DNA from: Streptomyces sp. NBC_01298 | GTDB lineage: Bacteria; Actinomycetota; Actinomycetes; Streptomycetales; Streptomycetaceae | Reading direction: 5' to 3' | DNA length: 64,000 nucleotides | Assembly: GCF_035978755.1 (NCBI RefSeq) | Contig: NZ_CP108414.1 | Span: forward strand, 2,480,001 to 2,544,000 | Shown here: piece after piece, positions 40,565 to 49,532 of the stretch | Position numbering within the stretch: position 1 is the stretch's first letter | How the letters are laid out: each line of letters starts with the position of its first letter | The notes under the pieces: generated by a model | Told to the model about the DNA's origin: nothing | Database searches by the model: none | The model's input: only the letters and a program-made list of their open reading frames with translations | Program-made: the position numbers and the translations under genes

Positions 40565-41581
40565 ATGCCCGAACTGCGTGTCGTGGCCGTCTCCAATGAC
40601 GGCACACGACTGGTGCTCAAGGCTGCGGACAGCACGGAGTACACGCTTCCGATCGACGAGCGTCTCCGGGCTGCCGTACGTAACGACCGTGCGCGCCTGA
40701 ACCAGATCGAGATCGAGGTGGAGAGCCACCTCCGCCCCCGCGACATCCAGGCCCGCATACGGGCCGGCGCCTCCGCGGAGGAGGTCGCTCAGATGGCCGG
40801 CATCCCCGTCGACCGGGTACGCCGCTTCGAGGGCCCGGTGCTCGCCGAGCGCGCCTTCATGGCGGAGCGGGCCCGCAAGACCCCCGTGCGCCGGCCGGGC
40901 GAGAACACCGGACCCCAGCTCGGCGAGGCCGTGCAGGAAAGGCTCTCGCTGCGCGGGGCCGAGAAGGAATCCGTGCAGTGGGACTCCTGGCGCCGCGACG
41001 ACGGCACCTGGGAGGTCCTGCTGGTCTACCGGGTCGCGGGCGAACCGCACTCGGCGAGCTGGACGTACGACCCGCCGCGCCGGCTGGTCGTGGCCGTGGA
41101 CGACGAGGCCCGCTCGCTGATCGGCGAGTCGGACGACCTGCCGGCGACCCCGGAGCCGAGCTTCCCGTTCGTGCCGAGGATCGCGCGGCTGCCGCGCGAC
41201 AGGCCGCTGGACCGGGCGCTGGACCGTCAGATGGAGAGGCCCACGGCGCCTCCTCCCCCGCCGGAGCCGGAGCCCGAGGAGGAACGGGACACGCTGACGG
41301 CCCTGCTGGAGGCGGTCCCGAGCTTCCGCGGCGACCTGGTGGTCCCCGAGCCGGTCACGGAACCGGAGCTGGAGGAGCCGCCCGCCGCTTCGGCGTCGGC
41401 CGGTGCGGGTTCCGCGTACGCCGACGTCCTGATGCCGCGCACCGTCGCGGGCCACCGGGACCGGCTGACGGGAACCACGGACCGGCAGGCGGAGGCCGAC
41501 GGGGTGCGCCCCGGCCGCCGCGCGGCGGTGCCGAGCTGGGACGAGATCGTCTTCGGCACGCGCCGCAAGAAGCAGGAGTAG
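40565..41581 (+). CDS. sepH: Septation protein SepH (DUF3071)
   Basis: 338 residues, ATG 40565 after GGGAGG. The conserved DUF3071 N-terminal domain (about 1-170) begins MPELRVVAVSNDGTRLVLKAADSTEYTLPID and includes a helix-turn-helix-like segment (SAEEVAQMAGIPVDRVRRFEGPVLAER). A long acidic/Pro-rich linker leads to a short conserved C-terminal SWDEIVFGTRRKK. In Streptomyces venezuelae SepH binds FtsZ and promotes its assembly at division septa. Monocistronic with terminator. Confidence 0.93.
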   Translation: MPELRVVAVSNDGTRLVLKAADSTEYTLPIDERLRAAVRNDRARLNQIEIEVESHLRPRDIQARIRAGASAEEVAQMAGIPVDRVRRFEGPVLAERAFMAERARKTPVRRPGENTGPQLGEAVQERLSLRGAEKESVQWDSWRRDDGTWEVLLVYRVAGEPHSASWTYDPPRRLVVAVDDEARSLIGESDDLPATPEPSFPFVPRIARLPRDRPLDRALDRQMERPTAPPPPPEPEPEEERDTLTALLEAVPSFRGDLVVPEPVTEPELEEPPAASASAGAGSAYADVLMPRTVAGHRDRLTGTTDRQAEADGVRPGRRAAVPSWDEIVFGTRRKKQE

Positions 41582-41588
41582 CCCGGCT

Positions 41589-41623
41589 CGGGCCCCGGCG
41601 GCGGAGTCCGCCATCGGGGCCCG
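41589..41623. terminator. Terminator after sepH
   Basis: Outer 9-bp perfect stem (41589-41597 with 41615-41623) around an inner GGCGG-AGT-CCGCC stem, 8 bases after the sepH stop and convergent to the sulfurtransferase gene. Confidence 0.75.
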
Positions 41624-41658
41624 GGGCCGCGCGCCCGGAAGGATCCGGAAGGGACGGC

Positions 41659-42519
41659 CTAGCCCGGCAGCTCGCCCACGGCGACCTCGCGGGACGGGTC
41701 CGCGGACCATTCCGACCAGCTGCCCGCGTACAGCGCCGCCGGGATGCCCGCCGTCGCCAGCGCCAGGACCTCGTGGGCCCCCGAGACGCCCGAGCCGCAG
41801 TAGACCCCGACCGGGGTACCGGTGTCGGCGTGGACGCCGAGGCCTTCGAAGCGGGCCCGCAGGGCCTCGCGGTCCAGGAACAGTCCGCCCGGGCCCGTGT
41901 TCTCCGTGGTCGGCGCCGACAGCGCCCCCGGGATGTGGCCCCCGACCGGGTCGATCGGTTCGACCTCGCCCCGGTACCGTTCGCCCGCCCGTGCGTCCAG
42001 CAGCACACCCGTCCGGGCCAGCGCCGCCGCCGCGTCCGCGTCCAGGAGTCCGATGGCACCCGGATTTGGCTTGAAATCACCCTCGCTCACAGGAGTGACC
42101 CCGGCCGACAGCGGGCCGCCGGCGGCCTGCCACGCGGCCAGTCCCCCGTCCAGGACCCGCACCCGGGCGTGACCCGTCCAGCGCAACAGCCACCACGCGC
42201 GCGCCGCCGCCCAGCCCAGGCCGCCGTCGTACACGACCACCGGGGCCTCCCCCGAGACCCCGGCCCGCCGCATCACCGCCCCGAACTCCTCCGGGTCGGG
42301 CAGCGGGTGCCGGCCGCCGGAGCCCGCCGGGCCTGCCAGTTCCGCGTCGAGGTCGACGTAGACCGCGTTCGGGAGGTGTCCGGCCTCGTACTCGGGCCGC
42401 AGGTTCGGGCCGCCGAGCTGCCAGCGGACGTCGAGGAGCACCGGCGGCAGCGGGCCGGCCAGCTCCTCCCTGAGGGCGGCGGCGGAGACGAGCGGGGAGC
42501 GGGGCGGGTTCACAGTCAT
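41659..42519 (-). CDS. sseA: Sulfurtransferase, 3-mercaptopyruvate type
   Basis: 286 residues, ATG 42519. Two rhodanese domains: the N-terminal one inactive (LLDVRWQLGG, GHLPNAVYVDLD), the C-terminal one with LLDARAGERYRGEVEPIDPVGGHIPGALS and the active loop VYCGSGVSG. A CGSGV loop is the signature of 3-mercaptopyruvate sulfurtransferase, whereas thiosulfate sulfurtransferases have CRKGV. It transfers sulfur to thiols or cyanide. Confidence 0.87.
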   Translation of the reverse strand: MTVNPPRSPLVSAAALREELAGPLPPVLLDVRWQLGGPNLRPEYEAGHLPNAVYVDLDAELAGPAGSGGRHPLPDPEEFGAVMRRAGVSGEAPVVVYDGGLGWAAARAWWLLRWTGHARVRVLDGGLAAWQAAGGPLSAGVTPVSEGDFKPNPGAIGLLDADAAAALARTGVLLDARAGERYRGEVEPIDPVGGHIPGALSAPTTENTGPGGLFLDREALRARFEGLGVHADTGTPVGVYCGSGVSGAHEVLALATAGIPAALYAGSWSEWSADPSREVAVGELPG

Positions 42520-42712
42520 GCCGCCAATTTTGCTCCCCGCCACCACCTCGCGTAACAAGCCTGACATCGACGGGCCGTGCCGGGCCGCACTGATCCGGAC
42601 ATCTCTCCCGGCTCCCGCGAAACCCGGCCGGTCGGGGCGCGCCGGGCCTGCCGGAGTGGAAGCATCAGCTCCGGGAAAGGTCACGAGCGTGACGACGGAG
42701 GAGACGGCTGAC

Positions 42713-43498
42713 ATGACCGAGGCATCGGAAGCAACGCGGCGCACACCCGGCACGCCGTGCTGGGCGAGCCTGATGGTGCACGGCCTCGGGACCACCGAGG
42801 AGTTCTACGCCGACCTGTTCGGCTGGGAGTACGAGCCCGGCCCCGAGCAGCTGGGCCCGTACGTCCGGGCCATGCTCGGCGGGCGGGAGGTGGCCGGCAT
42901 CGGCGAGATGCCGCCGGACCGCCAGCTCCCGGTGGCCTGGACCACGTACCTGGCCACGGACGACGCCGACGCGACGGCGGAGTCCATCCGCTCCTGCGGC
43001 GGCACGGTGGCGGTGGGCCCGCTCGATGCCGGGATCGCGGGGCGGGTGGCGATCTGCTCGGACCCGCTGGGCGCGATCTTCGGGCTCTGGCAGGCGGCGT
43101 CCCACCTCGGGACCCGGCTGGCCGGGGGGCCCGGCACCCCGGTGTGGCACGAGCTGGTCACGCAGGACACCTCGACGGTCGGGAAGTTCTACGAGCACGT
43201 CTTCGGCCACGAGGCCCGGGCGCACGCGGATGCCTGCGAGGATTTCGACTACCTCACGCTCTCCCTGCAGGGCCGTCCGGTGGCGGCCGTGCACGGGGTC
43301 GGCCGCTCCCTGCCCCACGACCGGGGCCCGCACTGGATGACGTACTTCGAGGTGGAGGACACCGACGCGGCCGCCGCCCGGGTCCGGCGGCTCGGCGGCG
43401 GGATCGTCCAGCCGCCGCGCGAGGGCCTGAGCGGCCGGCTGGCGGTGGTCACGGACCCGGAGGGCGCGGTGTTCACGCTCGTACGCGGCAGGGGCTGA
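42713..43498 (+). CDS. VOC family protein (two glyoxalase-like domains)
   Basis: 261 residues; ATG 42713 after GGAGGAG (GTG 42689 is possible). Two tandem vicinal-oxygen-chelate halves: PCWASLMVHGLGTTEEFYADLFGWEY and TPVWHELVTQDTSTVGKFYEHVFGHEA, each followed by a D-x-D-A-T/A-A helix and DPxGAxF ending. Metal-binding residues in this subgroup are often incomplete, so it may bind rather than convert substrate. In Streptomyces such two-domain VOC proteins are mostly of unknown role. Confidence 0.83.
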   Translation: MTEASEATRRTPGTPCWASLMVHGLGTTEEFYADLFGWEYEPGPEQLGPYVRAMLGGREVAGIGEMPPDRQLPVAWTTYLATDDADATAESIRSCGGTVAVGPLDAGIAGRVAICSDPLGAIFGLWQAASHLGTRLAGGPGTPVWHELVTQDTSTVGKFYEHVFGHEARAHADACEDFDYLTLSLQGRPVAAVHGVGRSLPHDRGPHWMTYFEVEDTDAAAARVRRLGGGIVQPPREGLSGRLAVVTDPEGAVFTLVRGRG

Positions 43499-43511
43499 GC
43501 TCCTACCGGGA

Positions 43512-46040
43512 CTACCGGGCCGGCCCGGCGCCCCTGGGCTCCCTGGCGGTGACCAGCAGGCCGCCGGCGAGGGCCGCCAGCAGCAGGGCGCCGAACCCGC
43601 ACCAGAGGAACGTGCCGTAGCCCTCCACCAGCGTCTGGTACTGGTCGTCCGGTTCCGCGGACCGGGCGGCGACGACCACGACCATGGCGAGCAGCACCCC
43701 GCCGATCGCGTCGCCCAGCTGCTGGGCCGTGGCGACGGCGGCCGAGGCCGCCCCGGCGTACCGGGGTGCCACGCCGGCGGTCACCGTGGCGAGGAGCGGG
43801 ACGAGGGCCGCGCCGAGACCGAGCCCGGTGAGGAACATGCTGGGCAGCGACAGGCCCGTGGACAGGTACCCGTTGTCGCCGGTGGCCAGGACGAGCACGC
43901 CGACGGCCGCGACCACCAGCCCCGCCGCGATCAGGACCTGGGGCGCGGCGCGGTGCAGCAGGCGGGCGGACACCTGGGTGGAGCCGATCACCGTCCCGAC
44001 CAGCAGGGGCAGGAGGTACCTCCAGGTCTCGTCCGTCTGGTAGCCGGCGATCTGCTGGAGGTAGAAGGCCAGCGAGGAGAACAGGGCCAGGGAGCCGATG
44101 CCCACGAGGAACAGGGTGAGGAGGGCGCCGACCCGGTTGCGGTCCCTGAAGACGTACGGGGCGAGGAGAGGGCCGGAGGCGCCGGCCTGCCGCCACAGGA
44201 AGCCCGCGAGGAGGCCGGCGCCGACGGCGAGCAGGAGCACTGCCAGGAGGTTGATCGTCCCGCCGGACTCGATCTCGGCGAGGCCGTAGGTGAGGGCGGC
44301 GAGCCCGCCGGTGCCGAGCAGCACACCGGGCACGTCCGGGCGGACGCCGGAGGCACCGGGGTCTTCCCGCGGGAGCGTGAGCGCGACCGGCAGCAGGAGC
44401 ACGGCGATCGCGGCGGGGGCGTACAGGCACCAGCGCCAGCTCAGGCTCTGGAGGAGCGGTACGCCCAGGAGCAGCCCGACGGCCGAACCGCCGCAGGTGA
44501 ACGCGGCGTAGACCCCGAGGGCCCGGCCCCGCCTCCCGGTGTCGGAGGAGCCGGTGGTGACCAGTGCGAGCCCGGCCGTCGTCAGCAGGGCGGCGGAGGC
44601 ACCCTGCACGACACGGGCCCAGAACAGCGTGCCGGAATCGCCGGCCGAGCCGCCGAGCGCGCAGGCCGCCGCGAATCCGAGCAGTCCGACGAGCAGCGAC
44701 CGCCGGCGGCCCATCAGGTCCGCGAGGTGCCCGCCGAGCAGCAGCAGCGCGCCGAAGGAGACCGCGTAGGCCGTGAACAGCGGGCTCAGGCCGGAGGATT
44801 CGACACCGAGGTCCGACTGGACGGACGGCATCGCCATGGTGAAGACCGTCGCCGCGAGCACCACCGTCAGCTGAGCCAGGGAGGCCACCAGCAGGCCGCG
44901 CCGGCGTCCGGCGCCGCGCGGGGCGCCGACCGGGTCCTGGCCCGGGGGCGTGAACGGGGGCGTGGGCGTGGGCGGGGCCTCGTGCCGCACGTCCGGGGGC
45001 GGGCCGAAGCCTCCCGCGGGGGTTGCGTCGGCCGGGGCCGTCGGAGCGTACGGGGGCGGCAGGGGGTGCGCGCGGGCGGCGGGGACGCGGGGGTCCGGCT
45101 GTGTGTCCGGCCGCGGGGCCGGCTCGGGGGCCGCGGGCATCGCCGGGGCGTAGTCCAGCAGCTTGGCCGCGTGGCGGCCCAGTTGGGCGAGCACCGTGCC
45201 CGGCAGCCATTCCCCGTCCCGGTCCGGCGACGTGCGTTCGGCCACCTGCGCGGGGGTGGGCCGCCGGGACGGGTCCTTGTGCAGGCAGTCGCGTACGAGG
45301 TCGGCCAGCGTCTCCGGTACGCCCGTCAGGTCCGCCTCCTCCTCGGCGACGCGGAAGAGGTGGGCGTTCAGGCCGGTGTCCGCGGCTCCGAAGAGGAGGC
45401 GTCCGGTGGCGGCGTAGACGAGGACGGCTCCGAGGCAGAAGACGTCGCTGGCGGGGGTGAGTTCGAGGCCGCGGACCTGCTCCGGCGACATGAACCCGGC
45501 CGAGCCGATCAGCATGCCGGTGTGGGTGAGCAGGCTGTCCCCGGCCAGACTGTCCATCGCCCGGGCGATGCCGAAGTCGATGACGCGCGGGCCGTCGACG
45601 GTGACGAGCACGTTGGAGGGCTTGAGGTCGCGGTGGATCAGGCCCGCCTCGTGCACGGCCCCCAGGGCGAGGGCGAGCCGGTTGGCGAGGGTGCGCACGG
45701 AGTGCTCGGGCAGTGGCCCGAAGTCCTTGGCGACCACGGCGTGCAGGTCGGGCCCCGGGATGTACTGGGTCGCCACCCAGGGCACCGCGGCCTCGGGGTC
45801 GGCGTCGAGGACGGCGGCGGTCCAACTCCCACCCACCCGCCGCGCGGCGGCCACCTCGCGGGCGAAGCGCCTGCGGAACTCCGGGTTCCCGGCGTATTCG
45901 GCCTGTACGACCTTCACGGCGACGGTGCGCCCGCCCTCGGAGCGGCCGAGGTAGACCAGGCCCATGCCGCCGGCACCCAGCCGGGCGATCAGACGGTACG
46001 GGCCGATACGGGTCGGGTCTTCGACGATCAGCTGATCCAC
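43512..46040 (-). CDS. Serine/threonine protein kinase fused to a 14-TM MFS (DHA2-like) transporter
   Basis: 842 residues in one uninterrupted frame; GTG 46040 gives MDQLIVEDPTRIGPYRL, the usual start of Streptomyces Hanks kinases. Kinase (about 13-275): LGAGGMGLVYLG loop, VAVKVV Lys, HRDLKPSNVLV catalytic loop, DFGIAR, GFMSPEQ. A Pro/Ala-rich linker (about 290-400) leads to MFS (about 405-830): LAQLTVVLAATVFTMAMPSVQSDLG, DLMGRRRSLLVG, and helices up to a 14-TM count, ending in a short tail. DHA2 carriers export drugs or metabolites. The kinase may phosphorylate the carrier's own loops. No PASTA or other sensor domain. Confidence 0.88.
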   Translation of the reverse strand: MDQLIVEDPTRIGPYRLIARLGAGGMGLVYLGRSEGGRTVAVKVVQAEYAGNPEFRRRFAREVAAARRVGGSWTAAVLDADPEAAVPWVATQYIPGPDLHAVVAKDFGPLPEHSVRTLANRLALALGAVHEAGLIHRDLKPSNVLVTVDGPRVIDFGIARAMDSLAGDSLLTHTGMLIGSAGFMSPEQVRGLELTPASDVFCLGAVLVYAATGRLLFGAADTGLNAHLFRVAEEEADLTGVPETLADLVRDCLHKDPSRRPTPAQVAERTSPDRDGEWLPGTVLAQLGRHAAKLLDYAPAMPAAPEPAPRPDTQPDPRVPAARAHPLPPPYAPTAPADATPAGGFGPPPDVRHEAPPTPTPPFTPPGQDPVGAPRGAGRRRGLLVASLAQLTVVLAATVFTMAMPSVQSDLGVESSGLSPLFTAYAVSFGALLLLGGHLADLMGRRRSLLVGLLGFAAACALGGSAGDSGTLFWARVVQGASAALLTTAGLALVTTGSSDTGRRGRALGVYAAFTCGGSAVGLLLGVPLLQSLSWRWCLYAPAAIAVLLLPVALTLPREDPGASGVRPDVPGVLLGTGGLAALTYGLAEIESGGTINLLAVLLLAVGAGLLAGFLWRQAGASGPLLAPYVFRDRNRVGALLTLFLVGIGSLALFSSLAFYLQQIAGYQTDETWRYLLPLLVGTVIGSTQVSARLLHRAAPQVLIAAGLVVAAVGVLVLATGDNGYLSTGLSLPSMFLTGLGLGAALVPLLATVTAGVAPRYAGAASAAVATAQQLGDAIGGVLLAMVVVVAARSAEPDDQYQTLVEGYGTFLWCGFGALLLAALAGGLLVTAREPRGAGPAR

Positions 46041-46179
46041 GCGCTGAGGATAGTGCAACTATCCAAGGCCTGCGGGCGCATCGGCGGAAATGACGGGCGG
46101 CCAGGACGGCCGCCTGTGCCTCATATCCGACAGAAAGGACCATAAGATGACATTCCATCAACTATGAGGGCAGGCCGTC

Positions 46180-47199
46180 ATGCCACGAGTCGACGCCACC
46201 GCCGCGGACCGGATGGTCACGGCCCTGTTCATCGAGCGCGCCTGGCGCAGCCCCAGCTCGACCCGCTTCTGGGTCCTGCTCGTCCTCGCGGCGGTCATCG
46301 CGTCCGCGGGCGTCGTCGGGGACTCGACGGCCACCGTCATCGGAGCGATGATCGTCGCCCCGCTGATGACCCCGATCCTGGGCAGCGCGCTCGCGCTGGT
46401 CCTCGCCGACCGGCACCAGGTGGTGCGCTGCGCGCTCCTGGTGCTCGGCGGGGCCCTGACGGTGGTGGCCATCGGCATGCTGATGGGGTGGCTCGTGTCG
46501 CCGCCCGACGCCTTCGCCTCGAACAGCCAGGTCTCCTCGCGGATCAGCCCCCGGCTGATCGACCTCGTCGCCGCTCTGGCCACCGGCACGGTCGGGGCCT
46601 TCGCCCTGGTGCGCTCCGACGTCTCCGACACCCTCCCGGGGGTGGCCATCGCCATCTCCCTGGTGCCGCCGCTGGCCGTCACCGGGCTCCTGATCACCAC
46701 GCACCGCTTCCACGACGCGAGCCAGTCCGCGCTCCTGTTCGCCACCAACGTCGCGGCCATCGTCGCCACCGGAACGGTGGTCTTCCTCGCCTACGGGGTC
46801 CGGGCCGGCGCCGGCGAGGCGGGCATCGCGGTGGGCACGTTCCACGGCCGGACCCTGGCCGCGGTATCGGCCATCGTGCTGCTGATCGCCGTACCGCTCA
46901 CCGCGGGCACGATCTCCGTCGCCCGCGACCGCGCGCTCGCGGCGAACGCGCGGCCGGTGGCCGAACGGTGGGCCGCCACGGGCAACTGGCAGATCGCCTC
47001 GGTCGAGGCCCGCAACGGGGTCGTCGTCGTGGGTGTACTGGGACTGCCGCCGCAGCCCGCCCCCACCGCCCTGCGCGAGGCACTGAACCGGGGCGGCATG
47101 CGGGACGCCGCGCTCGAACTCCACCTGGTCGGCGGCCGCACCCACTGGTGCCCGGCGGACAGCGCCACCTGCACGGTCCGCGATTCCTCCCGCACCTGA
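46180..47199 (+). CDS. DUF389 family membrane protein
   Basis: 339 residues, ATG 46180. The DUF389 core (about 25-215) starts SSTRFWVLLVLAAVIASAGVVGDSTATVIGAMIVAPLMTPILGSAL and continues with six helices including the conserved VAIAISLVPPLAVTG. The C-terminal about 120 residues, after one more helix, form a small soluble domain (NWQIASVEARNGVVVVGVLG). Family function unknown. Monocistronic. Confidence 0.88.
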   Translation: MPRVDATAADRMVTALFIERAWRSPSSTRFWVLLVLAAVIASAGVVGDSTATVIGAMIVAPLMTPILGSALALVLADRHQVVRCALLVLGGALTVVAIGMLMGWLVSPPDAFASNSQVSSRISPRLIDLVAALATGTVGAFALVRSDVSDTLPGVAIAISLVPPLAVTGLLITTHRFHDASQSALLFATNVAAIVATGTVVFLAYGVRAGAGEAGIAVGTFHGRTLAAVSAIVLLIAVPLTAGTISVARDRALAANARPVAERWAATGNWQIASVEARNGVVVVGVLGLPPQPAPTALREALNRGGMRDAALELHLVGGRTHWCPADSATCTVRDSSRT

Positions 47200-47212
47200 A
47201 CCGGGCGCCGTC

Positions 47213-47470
47213 TCAGCCCTCGGCGCTGGGGCTGCGCTCTCCGTGCAGTCGCAGCAGGTCGGCGTCGCTGCGGAAGCGGTGGGCCCACCGGCGGCCGTCG
47301 AAGACGCTCAGGCCGGGGATGTGACGGGTCTCCAGCGCCAGGATCACGAAGGCCATGGAGAAGGTCCGGTTGCCGGCGGCGGCCCCTCAGGGTGCGCTCG
47401 AAGCCGAGCAGGCAGGTGAGGACGAAGGCCACCGCGACGTGGCCGATCGTGACGAGGGTGGAGAGCGCGC
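47213..47470 (-). pseudogene. mgtC/sapB pseudogene with frameshift and internal deletion
   Basis: On the minus strand one frame gives IGHVAVAFVLTCLLGFERTLRG, the start of Streptomyces MgtC/SapB proteins. The natural continuation AAAGNRTFS is in the next frame: removing one G from the GGGG run near 47385 would join them. Then the sequence jumps directly to MAFVILALETRHIPGLSVFDGRRWAHRFR, the family's C-terminus. About 70-90 residues of membrane core are missing. The normal start codon is also unclear. Non-functional; downstream of the ArsR gene, possibly once co-transcribed. Confidence 0.7.
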
Positions 47471-47509
47471 GGGGGCAGCTCAGGGCGTCGGGCGCGCCGC
47501 CGCGGGGGC

Positions 47510-47869
47510 TCAGTTGTGCGGGGCCGTTCCGCTGACCCGGTGGTCGGCGTGGCTGAGGGCTTCCAGGACGAGCCGGCGCAAGTGCCCGTCGCGCAGGCTG
47601 TAGTGGATGCGGCGGCCCTCGCGGCGGGTGTCGACGAGGCCCGCGAGCCGCAGCTTCGCCAGGTGCTGGCTCACCGCCGTCCTCGACGCGGCGCACCGGT
47701 CGGCGAGCGAGCCGACGTCCGACTCCTCCTGGGCGAGCAGCCACAGCAGGTGCAGCCGGGTGACGTCCGACAGCATCGCGAAGACCTCGGTCGCCTCGGT
47801 CAGGCGCGCCCTGTCGGGATCCCGTAGGTGCGCATCGGGTGCAGGTGGCTGGGGTTCGCGAGCTGGCAT
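47510..47869 (-). CDS. ArsR/SmtB family metal sensor, NmtR/CzrA-like (alpha-5 site)
   Basis: 119 residues; ATG 47869. Winged helix with VGSLADRCAASRTAVSQHLAKLRLAGLVDTRREGRRIHYSL. The last helix reads DGHLRRLVLEALSHADH, so D, H, H and H are spaced 0, +2, +13 and +16. That is the alpha-5 ligand set of NmtR (D91, H93, H104, H107) and of CzrA. It therefore should sense Ni/Co or Zn and repress the divergent His-tailed MFS exporter through the dyad at 47931-47952. Confidence 0.83.
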   Translation of the reverse strand: MPAREPQPPAPDAHLRDPDRARLTEATEVFAMLSDVTRLHLLWLLAQEESDVGSLADRCAASRTAVSQHLAKLRLAGLVDTRREGRRIHYSLRDGHLRRLVLEALSHADHRVSGTAPHN

Positions 47870-47930
47870 ACCCCACAGGGTAGGTCGCCGGGGGCGGCTC
47901 GGGGCGAGGGCGGAGCCGTGATCCATCAGA

Positions 47931-47952
47931 CATGTGCGCAGATGCGCATGTG
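47931..47952. promoter_or_regulatory. Operator dyad between the NmtR-like and MFS genes
   Basis: CATGTGCGCA-GA-TGCGCATGTG: 10-base arms (8 of 10 symmetric) with a 2-base spacer, close to the 12-2-12 layout of ArsR/SmtB sites. It lies upstream of both divergent genes; a TGGATACATT -10-like sequence follows on the + strand. Confidence 0.6.
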
Positions 47953-48001
47953 TGGATACATTGAAGGCCCCGCACCACCGTCCCGCCCGGAGGGCCATCG
48001 C

Positions 48002-49387
48002 ATGCCGAGCGTGCTGCGCGACCGCACCTACCGCCGCCTCTTCGGCGCCCAGGTCATCGCCCTGACCGGCACGGGCCTGGCCACCGTGGCCCTCGGCCTG
48101 CTCGCCTACGACCTCGCGGGCGCCGACGCGGGTTCGGTGCTCGGCACGGCGCTCGCGATCAAGATGGCGGCGTACGTGGTCATCGCCCCGGCGGTCGCCG
48201 CGGTGGCCGACCGGCTGCCGCGCCGGGCCCTGCTGGTCGGCTCGGATCTGATCCGGGCGGCGGTCGCGCTCTTCCTGCCGTTCGTGAGCCAGGTGTGGCA
48301 GGTCTACGTCCTGATCTTCCTGCTGCAGACCGCCTCGGCCGCCTTCACTCCGACCTTCCAGGCCCTGATCCCCGAGGTCCTGCCGGAGGAGCGCGCCTAC
48401 ACGCGGGCCCTGTCGCTGTCCCGGCTCGCCTACGACCTGGAGAGCCTCTTCAGTCCCGCGCTGGCGGCCGCACTACTGTCGGTGGCCACCTACGACCGGC
48501 TGTTCCTCGGTACGGCGGCCGGATTCCTCGGCTCGTCCGCGCTCGTGATGTCCGCCGTACCGCCCCGGCGGGGGCCGGCCCGCGCCGGTTCCGGGCCGGG
48601 GGCGTACGCCAAGGCCACCGCGGGGGCGCGGCTGTTCCTCGGCGCCCCGCAGCTGCGGTCCCTGCTGGCCATGAACCTCGCGGTCGCGGCCGCAGGAGCT
48701 GTGGTCACGGTCAACTCCGTCGTGTACGTACGGGACGCGCTGGGGCTGTCCGCCGAGTCGGTCGCCCTGGCTCTCGGCGCGTACGGAGCCGGCTCCATGG
48801 CCGTGGCGCTGGCCCTGCCGCGGATCCTGGAGGACCGCCCCGGCCGGCGCGTGATGCTGGCCGGCGCCCTGCTGCTCCCGGCGGCGTTCGGCGCCCTCGG
48901 CGTCATCACCGCCGCGCACGGCGGCGGTTGGCGCTGGCCCGCGCTGCTGGCCACGTGGGCCTGGTTCGGGGCGGCGTGCTCGATGGTGCTCACGCCCGCC
49001 GGGCGGGTGCTGCGGCGGGCGGCTCCGGAGGGGGACCGCACCGCGGTGTTCGCCGCCCAGTTCTCCCTGTCGCACGCCGCCTGGCTGCTGACCTATCCGC
49101 TCGCGGGCTGGCTGGGGGCGAAGGCGGGGCTCGGGTGGGCGACGGCGGCCCTGGGTGCGATCGCCCTCGCGGCCGCGGCCCTCGCCGCCCGCCTGTGGCC
49201 GGCCGGGGCCGGGCAACCGGGCGCCACTGCGGCGGCGGTGGAGACGGGCCGGAGCCACGTACACGAACACGAACACACCGGCCTGACTCCCGGGCATCCG
49301 CACCTGCACGGGGCACGCCGGGCCGGGGCGGGATGGCGGCACAGCCACCGCCACTCCACGGACGCACTGCACGCCGCGCACGGCTGA
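48002..49387 (+). CDS. MFS metal exporter with His-rich tail (NreB-like, Ni/Co)
   Basis: 461 residues, ATG 48002 after GGAGGG. Twelve helices (MFS_3-like: RDRTYRRLFGAQVIALTGTGLATVALGLLAYDLAG, VADRLPRRALLVGSDL). The cytoplasmic tail has HVHEHEH, GHPHLHG, HSHRHS and HAAHG. Nickel-resistance carriers NreB and relatives are MFS proteins with similar His-rich C-termini. Divergence from a sensor with an NmtR-type ligand set supports Ni(II)/Co(II) efflux. Confidence 0.82.
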   Translation: MPSVLRDRTYRRLFGAQVIALTGTGLATVALGLLAYDLAGADAGSVLGTALAIKMAAYVVIAPAVAAVADRLPRRALLVGSDLIRAAVALFLPFVSQVWQVYVLIFLLQTASAAFTPTFQALIPEVLPEERAYTRALSLSRLAYDLESLFSPALAAALLSVATYDRLFLGTAAGFLGSSALVMSAVPPRRGPARAGSGPGAYAKATAGARLFLGAPQLRSLLAMNLAVAAAGAVVTVNSVVYVRDALGLSAESVALALGAYGAGSMAVALALPRILEDRPGRRVMLAGALLLPAAFGALGVITAAHGGGWRWPALLATWAWFGAACSMVLTPAGRVLRRAAPEGDRTAVFAAQFSLSHAAWLLTYPLAGWLGAKAGLGWATAALGAIALAAAALAARLWPAGAGQPGATAAAVETGRSHVHEHEHTGLTPGHPHLHGARRAGAGWRHSHRHSTDALHAAHG

Positions 49388-49532
49388 GCCGACGACATAC
49401 GACCGACGGACTGAATTCGATCACCCATTGGCCATAAGCGATCAAGCAAGACGCACCCTTCCTGACCATTTGTGTGAATAGATCACCGCACTGGTCCTCC
49501 TTGGGCGAGTCCTCCTCCCCGAAGGGCAGCCA

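Noticed and set aside
43953..46145. A 730-codon plus-strand frame over the kinase-MFS gene
   Set aside because: Antisense shadow rich in Gly/Arg/Glu; the kinase and MFS motifs are on the other strand.
46791..47978. A 395-codon minus-strand frame covering the ArsR and mgtC region
   Set aside because: It fuses unrelated frames; only the short mgtC-like piece inside it resembles a protein, and that continues in another frame.
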